Source of the DNA: a bacterium
Lineage (GTDB): Bacteria; NPL-UPA2; JAUVJM01
Length of the DNA stretch: 48,410 bases
Reading direction: 5' to 3'
NCBI GenBank assembly: GCA_030606215.1
Contig: JAUWGW010000010.1
Coordinates: 1 to 48,410 of the forward strand
Shown here piece by piece: positions 41,404 to 48,410 of this stretch (within the stretch, counting starts at the first letter, position 1; each line of letters begins with the position of its first letter). The notes beneath the pieces are model-generated. The model ran no database searches, had not been told where the DNA came from, and saw nothing but the letters and a program-made list of their open reading frames with translations. The position numbers and the translations under genes were made by a program.

Positions 41404-41493
41404 GTAAATATTTGGTCGAGTGTGTTGCGCCCTGTCATTCTGAGGGCAAAGCCCGAAGAATCTCTATAGATTCTTCACTTCGTTCAGAATGAC
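41404..41493. repeat. MITE-like palindrome, copy 5
   Basis: The outer left end is GTAAATATTTGGTCGA (41404-41419). The core runs from GTCATTCTGA (41434) to TCAGAATGAC (41493), with AGAATCT (41458-41464) facing AGATTCT (41468-41474). The right outer end is degraded (GGTTACCTTTTAG, near 41498). Confidence 0.65.
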
Positions 41494-41528
41494 ACACGGT
41501 TACCTTTTAGGAAAATTAGGAGAAGGAG

Positions 41529-42557
41529 ATGCAGGGATATAAAGTAGCGGTGGTTGGAGCAACAGGTGCGGTAGGGAAGGAAATGATAAAAATTGTCGAG
41601 CAGAGAAATTTTCCCGTGCGAGAGATGAGACTTGTTGCTTCAGAAAGGTCAAAAGGGAAAATCCTGAAGTTTTGTAGTGAAGATATAAAAGTGGAAAATC
41701 TGAGTGAGTTTTCATTCAAGGGAATAGATTTCATCCTCTCTTCTCCGGGAGCCTCAGTCAGTAAAGAATATGTTCCGAGAGCAGTGAAGGAAGAAGCAAT
41801 TGTCATCGATAATACAAGTGCTTTCAGAATGGAGCCCGATGTGCCGTTGGTGGTTCCGGAAGTCAACCCGCATGCAATTCAGAAACACAAAGGGTTAATT
41901 GCAAATCCAAATTGTTCAACAATCCAGCTTGTTGTCGTCTTAAAGCCAATACATATGAAAGCGCGGATAAAGAGGATTGTTGTGAGCACATATCAATCAG
42001 CTTCCGGAGCAGGCACGCCTGCGATGAATGAATTGAAAGAGCAGACAGAATCAGTTCTTGCTAATGCAAAGCAAGCTTTGCCACTACCAGGGAAAAATGT
42101 GGAGGTGAAGGCATTACCATCTCAAATAGCTTTCAATGTTTTCCCGCATATTGATATTTTCCTGGATAATGGCTACACGAAAGAGGAGATGAAACTTGTC
42201 CATGAAACGCAAAAGATTATGGAAGATACCTCTATCCGGATAACAGCTACTGCCGTGAGGGTTCCTGTTTTCATCGGACATTCAGAATCTGTCAACATAG
42301 AAACAAAGAAAAACTTAACACCTGGCGAAGCAAGGGAAATTTTAAGTAGAGCTCCCGGAATTATTGTGGTGGATGACCCTGTAAAAAATGAGTATCCCAC
42401 CCCGATTAATTCAGCAGGAACAGATGAGGTCTTTGTCGGCAGAATCAGGCAAGATGAATCAATTGAAAACGGTCTCAATCTCTGGATTGCAGCTGATAAC
42501 CTGCGTAAGGGAGCAGCCCTCAACGCTGTTCAAATAGCTGAAGCGATTATTGGTTAG
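41529..42557 (+). CDS. asd: Aspartate-semialdehyde dehydrogenase
   Basis: 342 residues. It reduces aspartyl phosphate with NADPH at the branch to lysine, threonine, methionine and diaminopimelate. The Rossmann motif is VVGATGAVGKEM (8-19), the catalytic cysteine is C129 (NPNCSTIQ), and substrate-binding QSASGAG and RVPVFIGHSESV follow. AGGAGAAGGAG precedes the ATG. It is separated from leuB by two repeats and appears monocistronic, or first of a run with the nfnA-like gene 70 bp downstream. Confidence 0.94.
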   Translation: MQGYKVAVVGATGAVGKEMIKIVEQRNFPVREMRLVASERSKGKILKFCSEDIKVENLSEFSFKGIDFILSSPGASVSKEYVPRAVKEEAIVIDNTSAFRMEPDVPLVVPEVNPHAIQKHKGLIANPNCSTIQLVVVLKPIHMKARIKRIVVSTYQSASGAGTPAMNELKEQTESVLANAKQALPLPGKNVEVKALPSQIAFNVFPHIDIFLDNGYTKEEMKLVHETQKIMEDTSIRITATAVRVPVFIGHSESVNIETKKNLTPGEAREILSRAPGIIVVDDPVKNEYPTPINSAGTDEVFVGRIRQDESIENGLNLWIAADNLRKGAALNAVQIAEAIIG

Positions 42558-42627
42558 TGAACAGTCCACGGAACAGCTTCCACACCTTATCACTAAATCG
42601 TAAGAAGGGCAATTCTATGGAGGTAAG

Positions 42628-43443
42628 TTGAATAAAATTCTCAGGAAAGAAGTGCTGAGCACAGGGATAAAGTTGATAGAAGTTGAAGCAGTTGAGATTG
42701 CAAGAAAAACAAAACCAGGTCACTTTGTAGTCATACGAATTGAGGAAAAAGGGGAAAGAATCCCTCTTACAATTGCAGATTATGATACGGAAAAAGGAAC
42801 TCTCACAATTGTATTTCAGGAAGTAGGTTTTACCACAGAGAGACTTGGAAAGCTTGAACCCGGAGACACTTTCTTAGATGTTGTTGGTCCAATGGGTAAA
42901 CCTACAAGGATAGAAAAGTTTGGCGTCGTTGTCTGTATTGGCGGAGGTGTTGGAATAGCGCCAGTGTATCCAATTGCCAGGCAATTAAAAAATGCAGGGA
43001 ATAAAATTCTCTCCATTATTGGTGCTCGTTCACATGAATTTCTGTTCTGGGAGGAAAGGACGAGAGGTGTAAGTGATGAAATCCATGTCTGCACTGATGA
43101 TGGTTCATATGGAAGAAAAGGATTTGTGACTGATGAATTGAAAGTTATCCTTGAAAAGAATGAAGGAATTGACCTTGTGATTGCTATCGGTCCCGTCGTA
43201 ATGATGAAAGCAGTCTCGCTCCTGACAAAACCTTATGGTATAAAGACAACAGTGAGCCTCAATCCAATCATGGTTGATGCCACAGGTATGTGTGGTAGCT
43301 GCAGGGTTACAGTTGGAGGAAAGACAAAGTTTGCATGTGTTGATGGCCCGGAATTTGACGGGCATGAGGTTAATTTCGATGAATTGCTCTCCCGCCAGCA
43401 AATTTACCTTGAAGAAGAAAAACTCATCCATAAAAAATTATGA
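42628..43443 (+). CDS. NfnA-like ferredoxin:NADP oxidoreductase subunit (sulfide dehydrogenase beta / PyrK family)
   Basis: 271 residues. An N-terminal FAD-binding barrel is followed by an NAD-binding domain with CIGGGVGIAPVYPIA and a C-terminal [2Fe-2S] segment with C222, C225 and C237 (MCGSCRV...FACVDG). D217 lies at the place of the Asp ligand described for Nfn. This is the pattern of NfnA/SudB, which pairs with a GltA-like subunit (NfnB) for electron bifurcation between NADH, NADPH and ferredoxin. The start is TTG at 42628 with GGAGG six bases upstream. A matching NfnB-like gene is at 45321, three genes away. PyrK is less likely, as no pyrD is present. Confidence 0.82.
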   Translation: MNKILRKEVLSTGIKLIEVEAVEIARKTKPGHFVVIRIEEKGERIPLTIADYDTEKGTLTIVFQEVGFTTERLGKLEPGDTFLDVVGPMGKPTRIEKFGVVVCIGGGVGIAPVYPIARQLKNAGNKILSIIGARSHEFLFWEERTRGVSDEIHVCTDDGSYGRKGFVTDELKVILEKNEGIDLVIAIGPVVMMKAVSLLTKPYGIKTTVSLNPIMVDATGMCGSCRVTVGGKTKFACVDGPEFDGHEVNFDELLSRQQIYLEEEKLIHKKL

Positions 43444-44408
43444 ATAGATATTCAGTCCAAGGATTAGTAGCAGCTATAGCATCTCTTGCTATATTACTTT
43501 CCAGTTGTGGGAAAGTGACGAGTATAAAAGAAAGTTCCCTCCTGATGGGGACAGTCGTTGAAATTACTATTCAGCATAAAGATCCTGCTGCAGCGAGGAA
43601 AGTTATACAGGAAGCCTTTTATGAAGGGGAGAGAATTGAAAATCTTCTGAGCATCTATAAAAAAGAGAGCGAAGTCTCAATGATAAACCTGAAAGCTGGC
43701 GTTGAAGAAGTGAAGGTATCAAGAGATTGCCTATATGTAATAGAAGAGGCTCTTTCCTACAGCGAACTAAGTGATGGCGCATTTGATATAACTGTTGGGC
43801 CACTAATTGAATTATGGGGTTTTGATAGGGGAGGGAAGAAAGTCCCGAATAAAACAGAAATTAAAAAAGCCTTACGCCTTCTGAATTACAAGAATATCAG
43901 TATTAATCGCGAAAAAAGCACTGTTAAACTTAAAAAGCGGGGAATGAAAATTGACTTGGGCGGAATAGCAAAAGGATATGCTGTTGACAGGATGGCTGCT
44001 ATTCTTAAAAATGGCGGGATAAAGAAAGCAATTGTAAATGCCGGAGGTGATATATACGCTCTTGGAAATCCAGCAGGAAAAAGTGGCTGGGAGATCGGGA
44101 TACGGAACCCTCGTGACCATGAAGGTATTGTAGATGTAATCAAGGTTAAAAATAAAGCAATTGCTACTTCAGGGGATTATGAAAAGTTTTTCACTAAAGG
44201 TAGCAGGAGATGCTCGCATATAATTGACCCAAGAACAGGAGAGCCCGCTTCTGATGTTATGAGCGTTACTGTTATTGCCCCGAATGCATTAGAGGCAGAT
44301 GCTCTTGCAACAACTCTTTTTGTCCTCGGGAAAAAGGCTGGTGATGAGCTCATCAGACAATTAGAAAATGTTGAAGTCTTCTTTTTCCCTTTAAAACTGA
44401 CAAAGTGA
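43440..44408 (+). CDS. apbE: FAD:protein FMN transferase ApbE (lipoprotein)
   Basis: 322 residues. A lipoprotein signal with lipobox LLSSC (C23) is followed by the ApbE domain: MGTVVEITI, SDGAFDITVGPL, KIDLGGIAKGYAVD, VNAGGDIYALG, ATSGDYEKFF and HIIDPRTGEPASD. ApbE covalently attaches FMN to threonines of proteins such as RnfG/RnfD and NqrB/C on the outer face of the inner membrane. It overlaps the nfnA-like gene by ATGA. No rnf or nqr genes are in the window. Confidence 0.92.
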   Translation: MNRYSVQGLVAAIASLAILLSSCGKVTSIKESSLLMGTVVEITIQHKDPAAARKVIQEAFYEGERIENLLSIYKKESEVSMINLKAGVEEVKVSRDCLYVIEEALSYSELSDGAFDITVGPLIELWGFDRGGKKVPNKTEIKKALRLLNYKNISINREKSTVKLKKRGMKIDLGGIAKGYAVDRMAAILKNGGIKKAIVNAGGDIYALGNPAGKSGWEIGIRNPRDHEGIVDVIKVKNKAIATSGDYEKFFTKGSRRCSHIIDPRTGEPASDVMSVTVIAPNALEADALATTLFVLGKKAGDELIRQLENVEVFFFPLKLTK

Positions 44409-44432
44409 AATGTATAAAGTGGGAGGAAACAA

Positions 44433-44894
44433 GTGGGGGTGTATTTTAAAATGAGAGTGGTTATTCAGAGAGTGATAAGAGCGGGAGTATCCGTTGAGGG
44501 AAGAACAACAGCCAGCATAGGGAAGGGATTATTACTCCTCGTGGGTATAGGTAAGGGAGATACAAGAAAGGATATAGAATACCTTGCAAGGAAGATAGTA
44601 AACCTGCGAATTTTTGAAGATGATAACGGCAAAATGAATCTGAATATAAAGCAGGTAAACGGAGAAATTCTGAGTATCCCCCAGTTCACATTATTTGGAG
44701 ATATACGCAAGGGGAATAGACCTGGGTTTGATGGAGCCGCCTCTCCTGAAACTGCAGCGGAATTGTGGCATGAACTGAATGCCGAACTCAGGAAAGAAAA
44801 TATCCCTGTTAAGGAAGGCCGGTTCGGAGCACATATGCAGGTAGAACTTGTTAACGATGGCCCTGTAACTTTATGGATTGATACAAGTGAGTAA
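44433..44894 (+). CDS. dtd: D-aminoacyl-tRNA deacylase
   Basis: 153 residues (or 147 from the ATG at 44451). It removes D-amino acids and glycine mischarged on tRNA. The family motifs are MRVVIQRVIRAGVSVEG, SIPQFTLFGD (SQFTL-like) and NDGPVTLWIDT (NxGPVT-like). The GTG at 44433 has a perfect GGGAGG SD at 6-base spacing, while the family N-terminus begins at 44451; either is possible. It lies 24 bp after apbE. Confidence 0.92.
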   Translation: MGVYFKMRVVIQRVIRAGVSVEGRTTASIGKGLLLLVGIGKGDTRKDIEYLARKIVNLRIFEDDNGKMNLNIKQVNGEILSIPQFTLFGDIRKGNRPGFDGAASPETAAELWHELNAELRKENIPVKEGRFGAHMQVELVNDGPVTLWIDTSE

Positions 44895-44944
44895 ATTTAC
44901 ATGTGGTATTAAGAAACTCACTACCAAATTAGGAGGGATTTGGA

Positions 44945-45283
44945 ATGAAAGATTGTCTTTTCTGCAAGATTGCAAATGGAGAAGTTGAAAGTGAAACTGT
45001 TTACACAGATGAACTGGTATGCGCATTTAACGACATAAACCCCCAGACTCCAGTCCACATTCTTATTGTGCCGAGAAAACATATAGAGGGAGTTAATGCT
45101 CTTACGGAGGAGGATAAGGAAATCATCGGGCATATTTTCCTTGTTGCAAGAAAGCTTTCAGAGGAGAAATCTATTTCTGAAAGCGGGTTCCGTATTCTTG
45201 TTAACTCAGGTTCTAATGCGGGTCAGGTCGTTGAACACCTGCACTTTCACCTCCTTGGGGGAACCAGGCTAAAACCTATATAA
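44945..45283 (+). CDS. HIT-family (HinT-like) nucleotide hydrolase
   Basis: 112 residues. The histidine triad is H98-L-H100-F-H102 in VEHLHFHLLGG. N-terminal C4 and C7 (CLFC) form half of the zinc site. PVHILIVPRKHI is the typical nucleotide-binding region. HinT proteins cleave phosphoramidates of AMP and GMP. AGGAGGG precedes the ATG. It stands between dtd and the NfnB-like gene. Confidence 0.92.
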   Translation: MKDCLFCKIANGEVESETVYTDELVCAFNDINPQTPVHILIVPRKHIEGVNALTEEDKEIIGHIFLVARKLSEEKSISESGFRILVNSGSNAGQVVEHLHFHLLGGTRLKPI

Positions 45284-45287
45284 ACCA

Positions 45288-45309
45288 TAGTTATCTCATT
45301 TATGAGGCT
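45288..45309 (+). repeat. Second copy of the CTCATTTATGAG stem-loop
   Basis: This 22-base segment matches 41374-41395 in 20 of 22 positions. The short hairpin CTCAT-TT-ATGAG lies 12 bases before the start of the NfnB-like gene and includes the GAGG that could serve as its SD. Confidence 0.45.
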
Positions 45310-45320
45310 TTGTTAACGAG

Positions 45321-46757
45321 ATGATGACAATATTAAAAAGGCAATCAATGCCTAAACAACCTCCGGATAAGCGAAGACATAATTTTGAAGAAGTTGCTCT
45401 TGGCTACAGTGAGGAGCAGGCTTTAAGAGAAGCGAGCAGGTGTCTTCAATGTAAAAAAGCCCCCTGTATAAATGCCTGTCCTGTTGAGATAGACATCGCC
45501 GGTTTCATTAATCTGATAAATGAGAAGGATTACATCGGTGCGGCTCGTAAAATTAAGGAGAAAAACAGTCTGCCTGCTATCTGTGGTCGCGTGTGCCCCC
45601 AGGAGGAGTTGTGTGAAAAAGCCTGTGTCGCCGGGAAGAAAGGAGAACCAATTGCAATCGGACGTCTAGAGAGATTTGCTGCCGATTATGAACGAAATAC
45701 AGGGCAGGTTGAAATGCCGGAGATAAGTAAAGCAACTGGCAGAAAAGTCGCAGTTGTAGGTTCAGGACCTGCCGGTTTGACTCTCGCATCAGATTTAATA
45801 AAAAAAGGCCGCAGCGTAACAATATTTGAAGCACTTCATAAACCTGGAGGTGTTCTCACCTATGGCATTCCGGAATTCAGATTGCCAAAAGCAATTGTGG
45901 GTGCAGAGATTGATTATGTCAAGAAACTCGGAGTTAAAATAAAAACAGACGTTGTTATCGGGAAACTTTATACAGTAGACGAATTGCTATCCGACTTTGA
46001 TGCAGTATTTATTGGAAGTGGTGCCGGGTTACCACACTTTATGGGAATCGAAGGCGAAAATTTAAACGGTGTGTATTCAGCCAATGAATTCTTAACCAGA
46101 GTTAATTTAATGAAAGGTTACCTTTTCCCTGAATATGCCACGCCGATTAAAAGAGGCAAAAGAGTAGCTGTGGTGGGAGGTGGCAATGTCGCAATGGATT
46201 CAGCGCGCTCAGCGTTGAGACTCGGGGCTCAACATGTTTACTGTGTCTACAGACGGTCGCGAGTTGAGATGCCTGCAAGAGATGAGGAGATTGAAAATGC
46301 TAAAGATGAGGGGATTGATTTTCGACTACTAACAAATCCAATCAGGATTATTGGCGATGAGAAAAACTGGGTAAAAGAAATAGAATGCATAAAGATGGAA
46401 TTGGGCGAACCTGATGAATCAGGAAGAAGACGCCCTATTCCAATTAAAGGTTCGGAATTTAGAATTGACGTTGATGTCGTTGTAATTGCTATTGGTCAAG
46501 GAGCAAACCCATTGATTTCCTCAACAACCCCTGACCTCGAAATCAATAAATGGGGTTACATAATTGCTGATGAAGAAACAGGGAAGACCAATAAAGAAAG
46601 ACTTTATGCCGGCGGAGATATTGTTACAGGAGCCGCTACGGTAATATCGGCTATGGGAGCAGGCAGAAAATCCGCCATTGCAATAGATAAATTCCTATCT
46701 GTCTTTCTTTTCATCCTCGCTCATCATCTTCTCTTGTCCCTTAAGTATGTCCCTTAA
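45321..46757 (+). CDS. NfnB/GltA-like NADPH-dependent flavoprotein (glutamate synthase small-subunit family)
   Basis: 478 residues. An N-terminal iron-sulfur region (CLQCKKAPCINACPVEIDI and ICGRVCPQEELCEKACV) is followed by a first dinucleotide site VAVVGSGPAGLTLASDL, a second VAVVGGGNVAMDSAR, and IAIGQGANPL. The family includes the GltA-type NADPH glutamate synthase subunit and NfnB, the [4Fe-4S]/FAD partner of NfnA. The nfnA-like gene 3 genes upstream supports NfnB. After the conserved AMGAGRKSAIAIDKFL the expected short tail is replaced by a hydrophobic SVFLFILAHHLLLSLKYVP that overlaps the 3' end of the opposite fic gene, so the native end seems to have been replaced. Confidence 0.85.
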   Translation: MMTILKRQSMPKQPPDKRRHNFEEVALGYSEEQALREASRCLQCKKAPCINACPVEIDIAGFINLINEKDYIGAARKIKEKNSLPAICGRVCPQEELCEKACVAGKKGEPIAIGRLERFAADYERNTGQVEMPEISKATGRKVAVVGSGPAGLTLASDLIKKGRSVTIFEALHKPGGVLTYGIPEFRLPKAIVGAEIDYVKKLGVKIKTDVVIGKLYTVDELLSDFDAVFIGSGAGLPHFMGIEGENLNGVYSANEFLTRVNLMKGYLFPEYATPIKRGKRVAVVGGGNVAMDSARSALRLGAQHVYCVYRRSRVEMPARDEEIENAKDEGIDFRLLTNPIRIIGDEKNWVKEIECIKMELGEPDESGRRRPIPIKGSEFRIDVDVVVIAIGQGANPLISSTTPDLEINKWGYIIADEETGKTNKERLYAGGDIVTGAATVISAMGAGRKSAIAIDKFLSVFLFILAHHLLLSLKYVP

Positions 46758-47820
46758 TGTCCCTTATTTTTTCTGTCACTTTTGCTGATAAAACGTAGTA
46801 GGTACCTTTCTTCTCACCGCGCCTTCCGAGGACATTCTTTTCGACCAGAGTAGTCAAATCTCTCGTAGCCGTTCTTTTAATGCTGTTACATACTTTCTGG
46901 CATTGCTCATTATCAATCTTTTCGTTAATGACAAGGTAACGGACAATTTTCTCCTGCCTTGTGTTAAGGCTAATATCCTGTAACATTTCAATGACTTTAT
47001 CCGCGATAATAATTTTTTTGCCTTTCTCTTGAATTTCTGCCATCTGTGACCGTAGTCCTTTAAGAAAATATTCAAGCCAGACCGTCATATTCATGTTATT
47101 TTCCCTTACAGACTGAATGGCCTTATAGTAGGCTGGTCGGTCATTGTCGTAGTATTCTGAAATTGTGAACAATCGTTTAAAGTCGTAACCAGTTTTATAA
47201 AGAATAAGTGTGGAAAGAAGACGGGCAGTCCTACCATTGCCATCAATAAATGGATGAATATGCACAAATTGGAACTGAGATATACCGGCAATAAGAATCG
47301 GAGAGAGGTTTTCTGTTGAATTTATCCACTCTACGAATTCTTGTATGAGATGAGGAACATCAAGAGGTGTTGGGGGAGTATAAATCACCTCACGAGTTCT
47401 GGAATTAACAACATAGTTTTGAATTTTACGGTAATTGCCAGGGTCCGCTTGACCGCCACGGACATCTTTGACAAGAATTTTATGAAGTTCCTGAATAGTT
47501 CCTTCGGTGATAGAGTCATCTTTACCAAGATATTTCGAGATGAAATCCATTGCTCTTTTATAATTTAAAAGCTCCTTTTCGTCATCCCTGTTAATGCCTT
47601 TAAGTCTTTTACCTTCCAGAATACTCTTTGCTTGCTCAAAGGTTAATGCCGTTCCTTCAATGTGCGTGGAATGGTGCGACTCAAGGATAAGAGCCTTTGT
47701 TTGCATATCAGCAATCCATTCATCCTTGAGTTTCACCGCATCAAGAAACCCCCTTACTCGCTCTATCTCAACAAGCAACTTATTAATCTTTGGGGTTATA
47801 GTAAATTTAGGTCTAAACAT
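46741..47820 (-). CDS. fic: Fic-family protein (predicted AMP transferase)
   Basis: 359 residues. The Fic core motif HPFIDGNGRTAR (189-200) matches HPFxxGNGRxxR fully, so nucleotidyl transfer (usually AMP onto hydroxyl side chains) is expected. The inhibitory motif STHIEG (51-56) fits (S/T)xxxE(G/N), making it a class II Fic with its autoinhibitory helix in the N-terminal region. The C-terminus (about 275-350) looks like a winged helix. The start codon directly follows the stop of the 62-codon ORF, with GGGGAAG as SD. The 3' end overlaps the NfnB-like gene by 17 bp, tail to tail. Confidence 0.9.
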   Translation of the reverse strand: MFRPKFTITPKINKLLVEIERVRGFLDAVKLKDEWIADMQTKALILESHHSTHIEGTALTFEQAKSILEGKRLKGINRDDEKELLNYKRAMDFISKYLGKDDSITEGTIQELHKILVKDVRGGQADPGNYRKIQNYVVNSRTREVIYTPPTPLDVPHLIQEFVEWINSTENLSPILIAGISQFQFVHIHPFIDGNGRTARLLSTLILYKTGYDFKRLFTISEYYDNDRPAYYKAIQSVRENNMNMTVWLEYFLKGLRSQMAEIQEKGKKIIIADKVIEMLQDISLNTRQEKIVRYLVINEKIDNEQCQKVCNSIKRTATRDLTTLVEKNVLGRRGEKKGTYYVLSAKVTEKIRDIKGHT

Positions 47821-48009
47821 TTAATTCTTCCCCTCCGCAATCGCAATCTCCTCCGGCGTAAGCCCGTAAATCTTATAGACCATCTGGTCGATTTGGCATT
47901 CGTATTCTTTGACTTTGGCTTGTTTTGCAAAATTTTGGAGATAGCCTTCGCTTTTAATAAATAGGTGTCTGTCCCTAAATTTTCGTTTCCAAATCATCAG
48001 CTTTTTCAT
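47821..48009 (-). CDS. Small protein resembling the C-terminal tail of a DNA methylase
   Basis: 62 residues: basic start MKKLMIWKRKFRDRHLFIKS, then CQIDQMVYKIYGLTPEEIAIAEG. The second half matches the very end of many type II/BREX-type N6-adenine methylases (pattern IDxxVYxLYGLTxEEIxIVE). The methylase motifs themselves (NPPY and others) are absent. It begins with ATGA overlapping the DUF2130 stop and ends directly before fic, so it is positioned as a translated gene. It may be a decayed remnant or a stand-alone small protein. Confidence 0.6.
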   Translation of the reverse strand: MKKLMIWKRKFRDRHLFIKSEGYLQNFAKQAKVKEYECQIDQMVYKIYGLTPEEIAIAEGKN

Positions 48010-48410
48010 CCCTTTGATTCTTCCAATGGTAGCTCTAACAGCTTAATGACAGGCAACGAAGCATCGGCTATTCCTTCCAAATCTCCATGCATACCGGCAA
48101 TATTTTGAATTACGCGCTCTATCTGTTTTTCCCTTTTAGCCCAAATATTCGCCATCTCTCTTTTTTCTGAGTCTAAATCTTGTTTCATTGCAATAAAGCC
48201 TTCCATAATTGCCTGTACTCGATTTCTGAATTCTACACCTGTAAGATAATTATAAACAATTTCCATTTTCTCTTCTTTACCTGTTTGAATCGCACGAGTC
48301 GTGGCTACCTGAATCAAAATAGTCCTTAGAGCCAATGCCAAACTCAACGCTGATGGAATATCGGTAATCCATACTTCCTTTATTCGTCTAAAATGATGAA
48401 ACCCTTTTGG
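48006..48410 (-). CDS. DUF2130-family protein, C-terminal part (5' end beyond window)
   Basis: The frame is open from the right edge to the TGA at 48006-48008 (134 codons). The sequence reads GFHHFRRIKEVWITDIPSAL, then LALALRTILIQVATTRAIQ, GKEEKMEIVYNYLTG, EFRNRVQAIMEGF and WAKREKQIERVIQNIAGMHGDLEGI. These are the conserved C-terminal blocks of DUF2130. A Met at 48345-48347 is internal. Members have a long coiled coil before this region and are often found near restriction-modification or other accessory genes; their role is not known. It overlaps the next ORF by ATGA. Confidence 0.85.
   Translation of the reverse strand, partial: PKGFHHFRRIKEVWITDIPSALSLALALRTILIQVATTRAIQTGKEEKMEIVYNYLTGVEFRNRVQAIMEGFIAMKQDLDSEKREMANIWAKREKQIERVIQNIAGMHGDLEGIADASLPVIKLLELPLEESKG

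Noticed and set aside
47821-48009. Complete DNA methyltransferase gene
   Set aside because: Only the last ~25 residues resemble the methylase tail; catalytic motifs are absent and the upstream sequence is the DUF2130 gene.

Overview
The window reads as a chromosomal segment of an uncultured diderm (outer-membrane) bacterium. Evidence for two membranes is a Lol lipoprotein-export pair, BamA, a Skp/OmpH chaperone, a full run of lipid A genes and a FadL-type porin. A LamG protein with a PEP-CTERM sorting tail, a Firmicutes-like mcsA-mcsB-clpC set, an LpxC-FabZ fusion and LpxI instead of LpxH recall candidate-phylum diderms such as Omnitrophota. That placement is an inference and no rRNA gene is present to test it. 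Base composition is moderately AT-rich, SD sites are GGAGG-like, and many genes overlap by ATGA/GTGA.

Layout: (1) 1-1605: the end of an IS21-family element (istB 3' part) abuts a GH20 hexosaminidase gene cut off after its N-terminus; then a LamG/PEP-CTERM surface protein with a textbook sigma-70 promoter. (2) 1777-21973, plus strand: lolC-lolD-ilvE, then a nearly gap-free run mcsA-mcsB-clpC-bamA-skp-lpxC/fabZ-lpxA-lpxI-Gfo/Idh oxidoreductase-lpxB-hypothetical-nadA-Zn dehydrogenase-SDR-sugar isomerase-like TIM barrel-rhamnulokinase-like kinase. (3) 22024-33982, minus strand: FadL-type porin; an operon of a FabF-like ketosynthase with an altered triad, two multidomain histidine kinases, a Fis-type response regulator and an HD-GYP response regulator; and two B12-binding radical SAM proteins. 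(4) 34102-35712: two toxin-antitoxin-like pairs (AbrB/RelE and DUF6922/AbiEii nucleotidyltransferase) directly before a tRNA-Leu(CAG). (5) 35835-42557: ilvC-leuA-leuC-leuD-leuB, then asd. With ilvE at 3806 this covers much of branched-chain amino acid synthesis. (6) 42628-46757: NfnA-like and NfnB/GltA-like flavoprotein genes separated by apbE, dtd and a HIT protein gene. (7) 46741-48410, minus strand: an accessory block of fic, a 62-codon ORF like the tail of a DNA methylase, and a DUF2130 gene running off the right edge.

Three kinds of dispersed repeat lie between genes: compound palindromes built on GTCATTC...GAATGAC, three of them with a recognisable GTAAATATTCGGTGAA-like outer end on at least one side (MITE/REP-like); 7-bp tandem repeats (AGTCCAA type) at two gene junctions; and a short stem-loop around CTCATTTATGAG present twice. 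The palindromic repeat supplies the last codons of the rhamnulokinase gene.

The most unusual region is the minus-strand ketosynthase/phosphorelay/radical-SAM segment. A predicted condensing enzyme with Cys-His-Asn instead of Cys-His-His leads an operon of signalling proteins. Three copies of GACAAWATTGNACA sit in its promoter region, two on -35 boxes and one at the start codon, all inside a perfect 14-bp inverted repeat. No function for this locus can be read from sequence alone.
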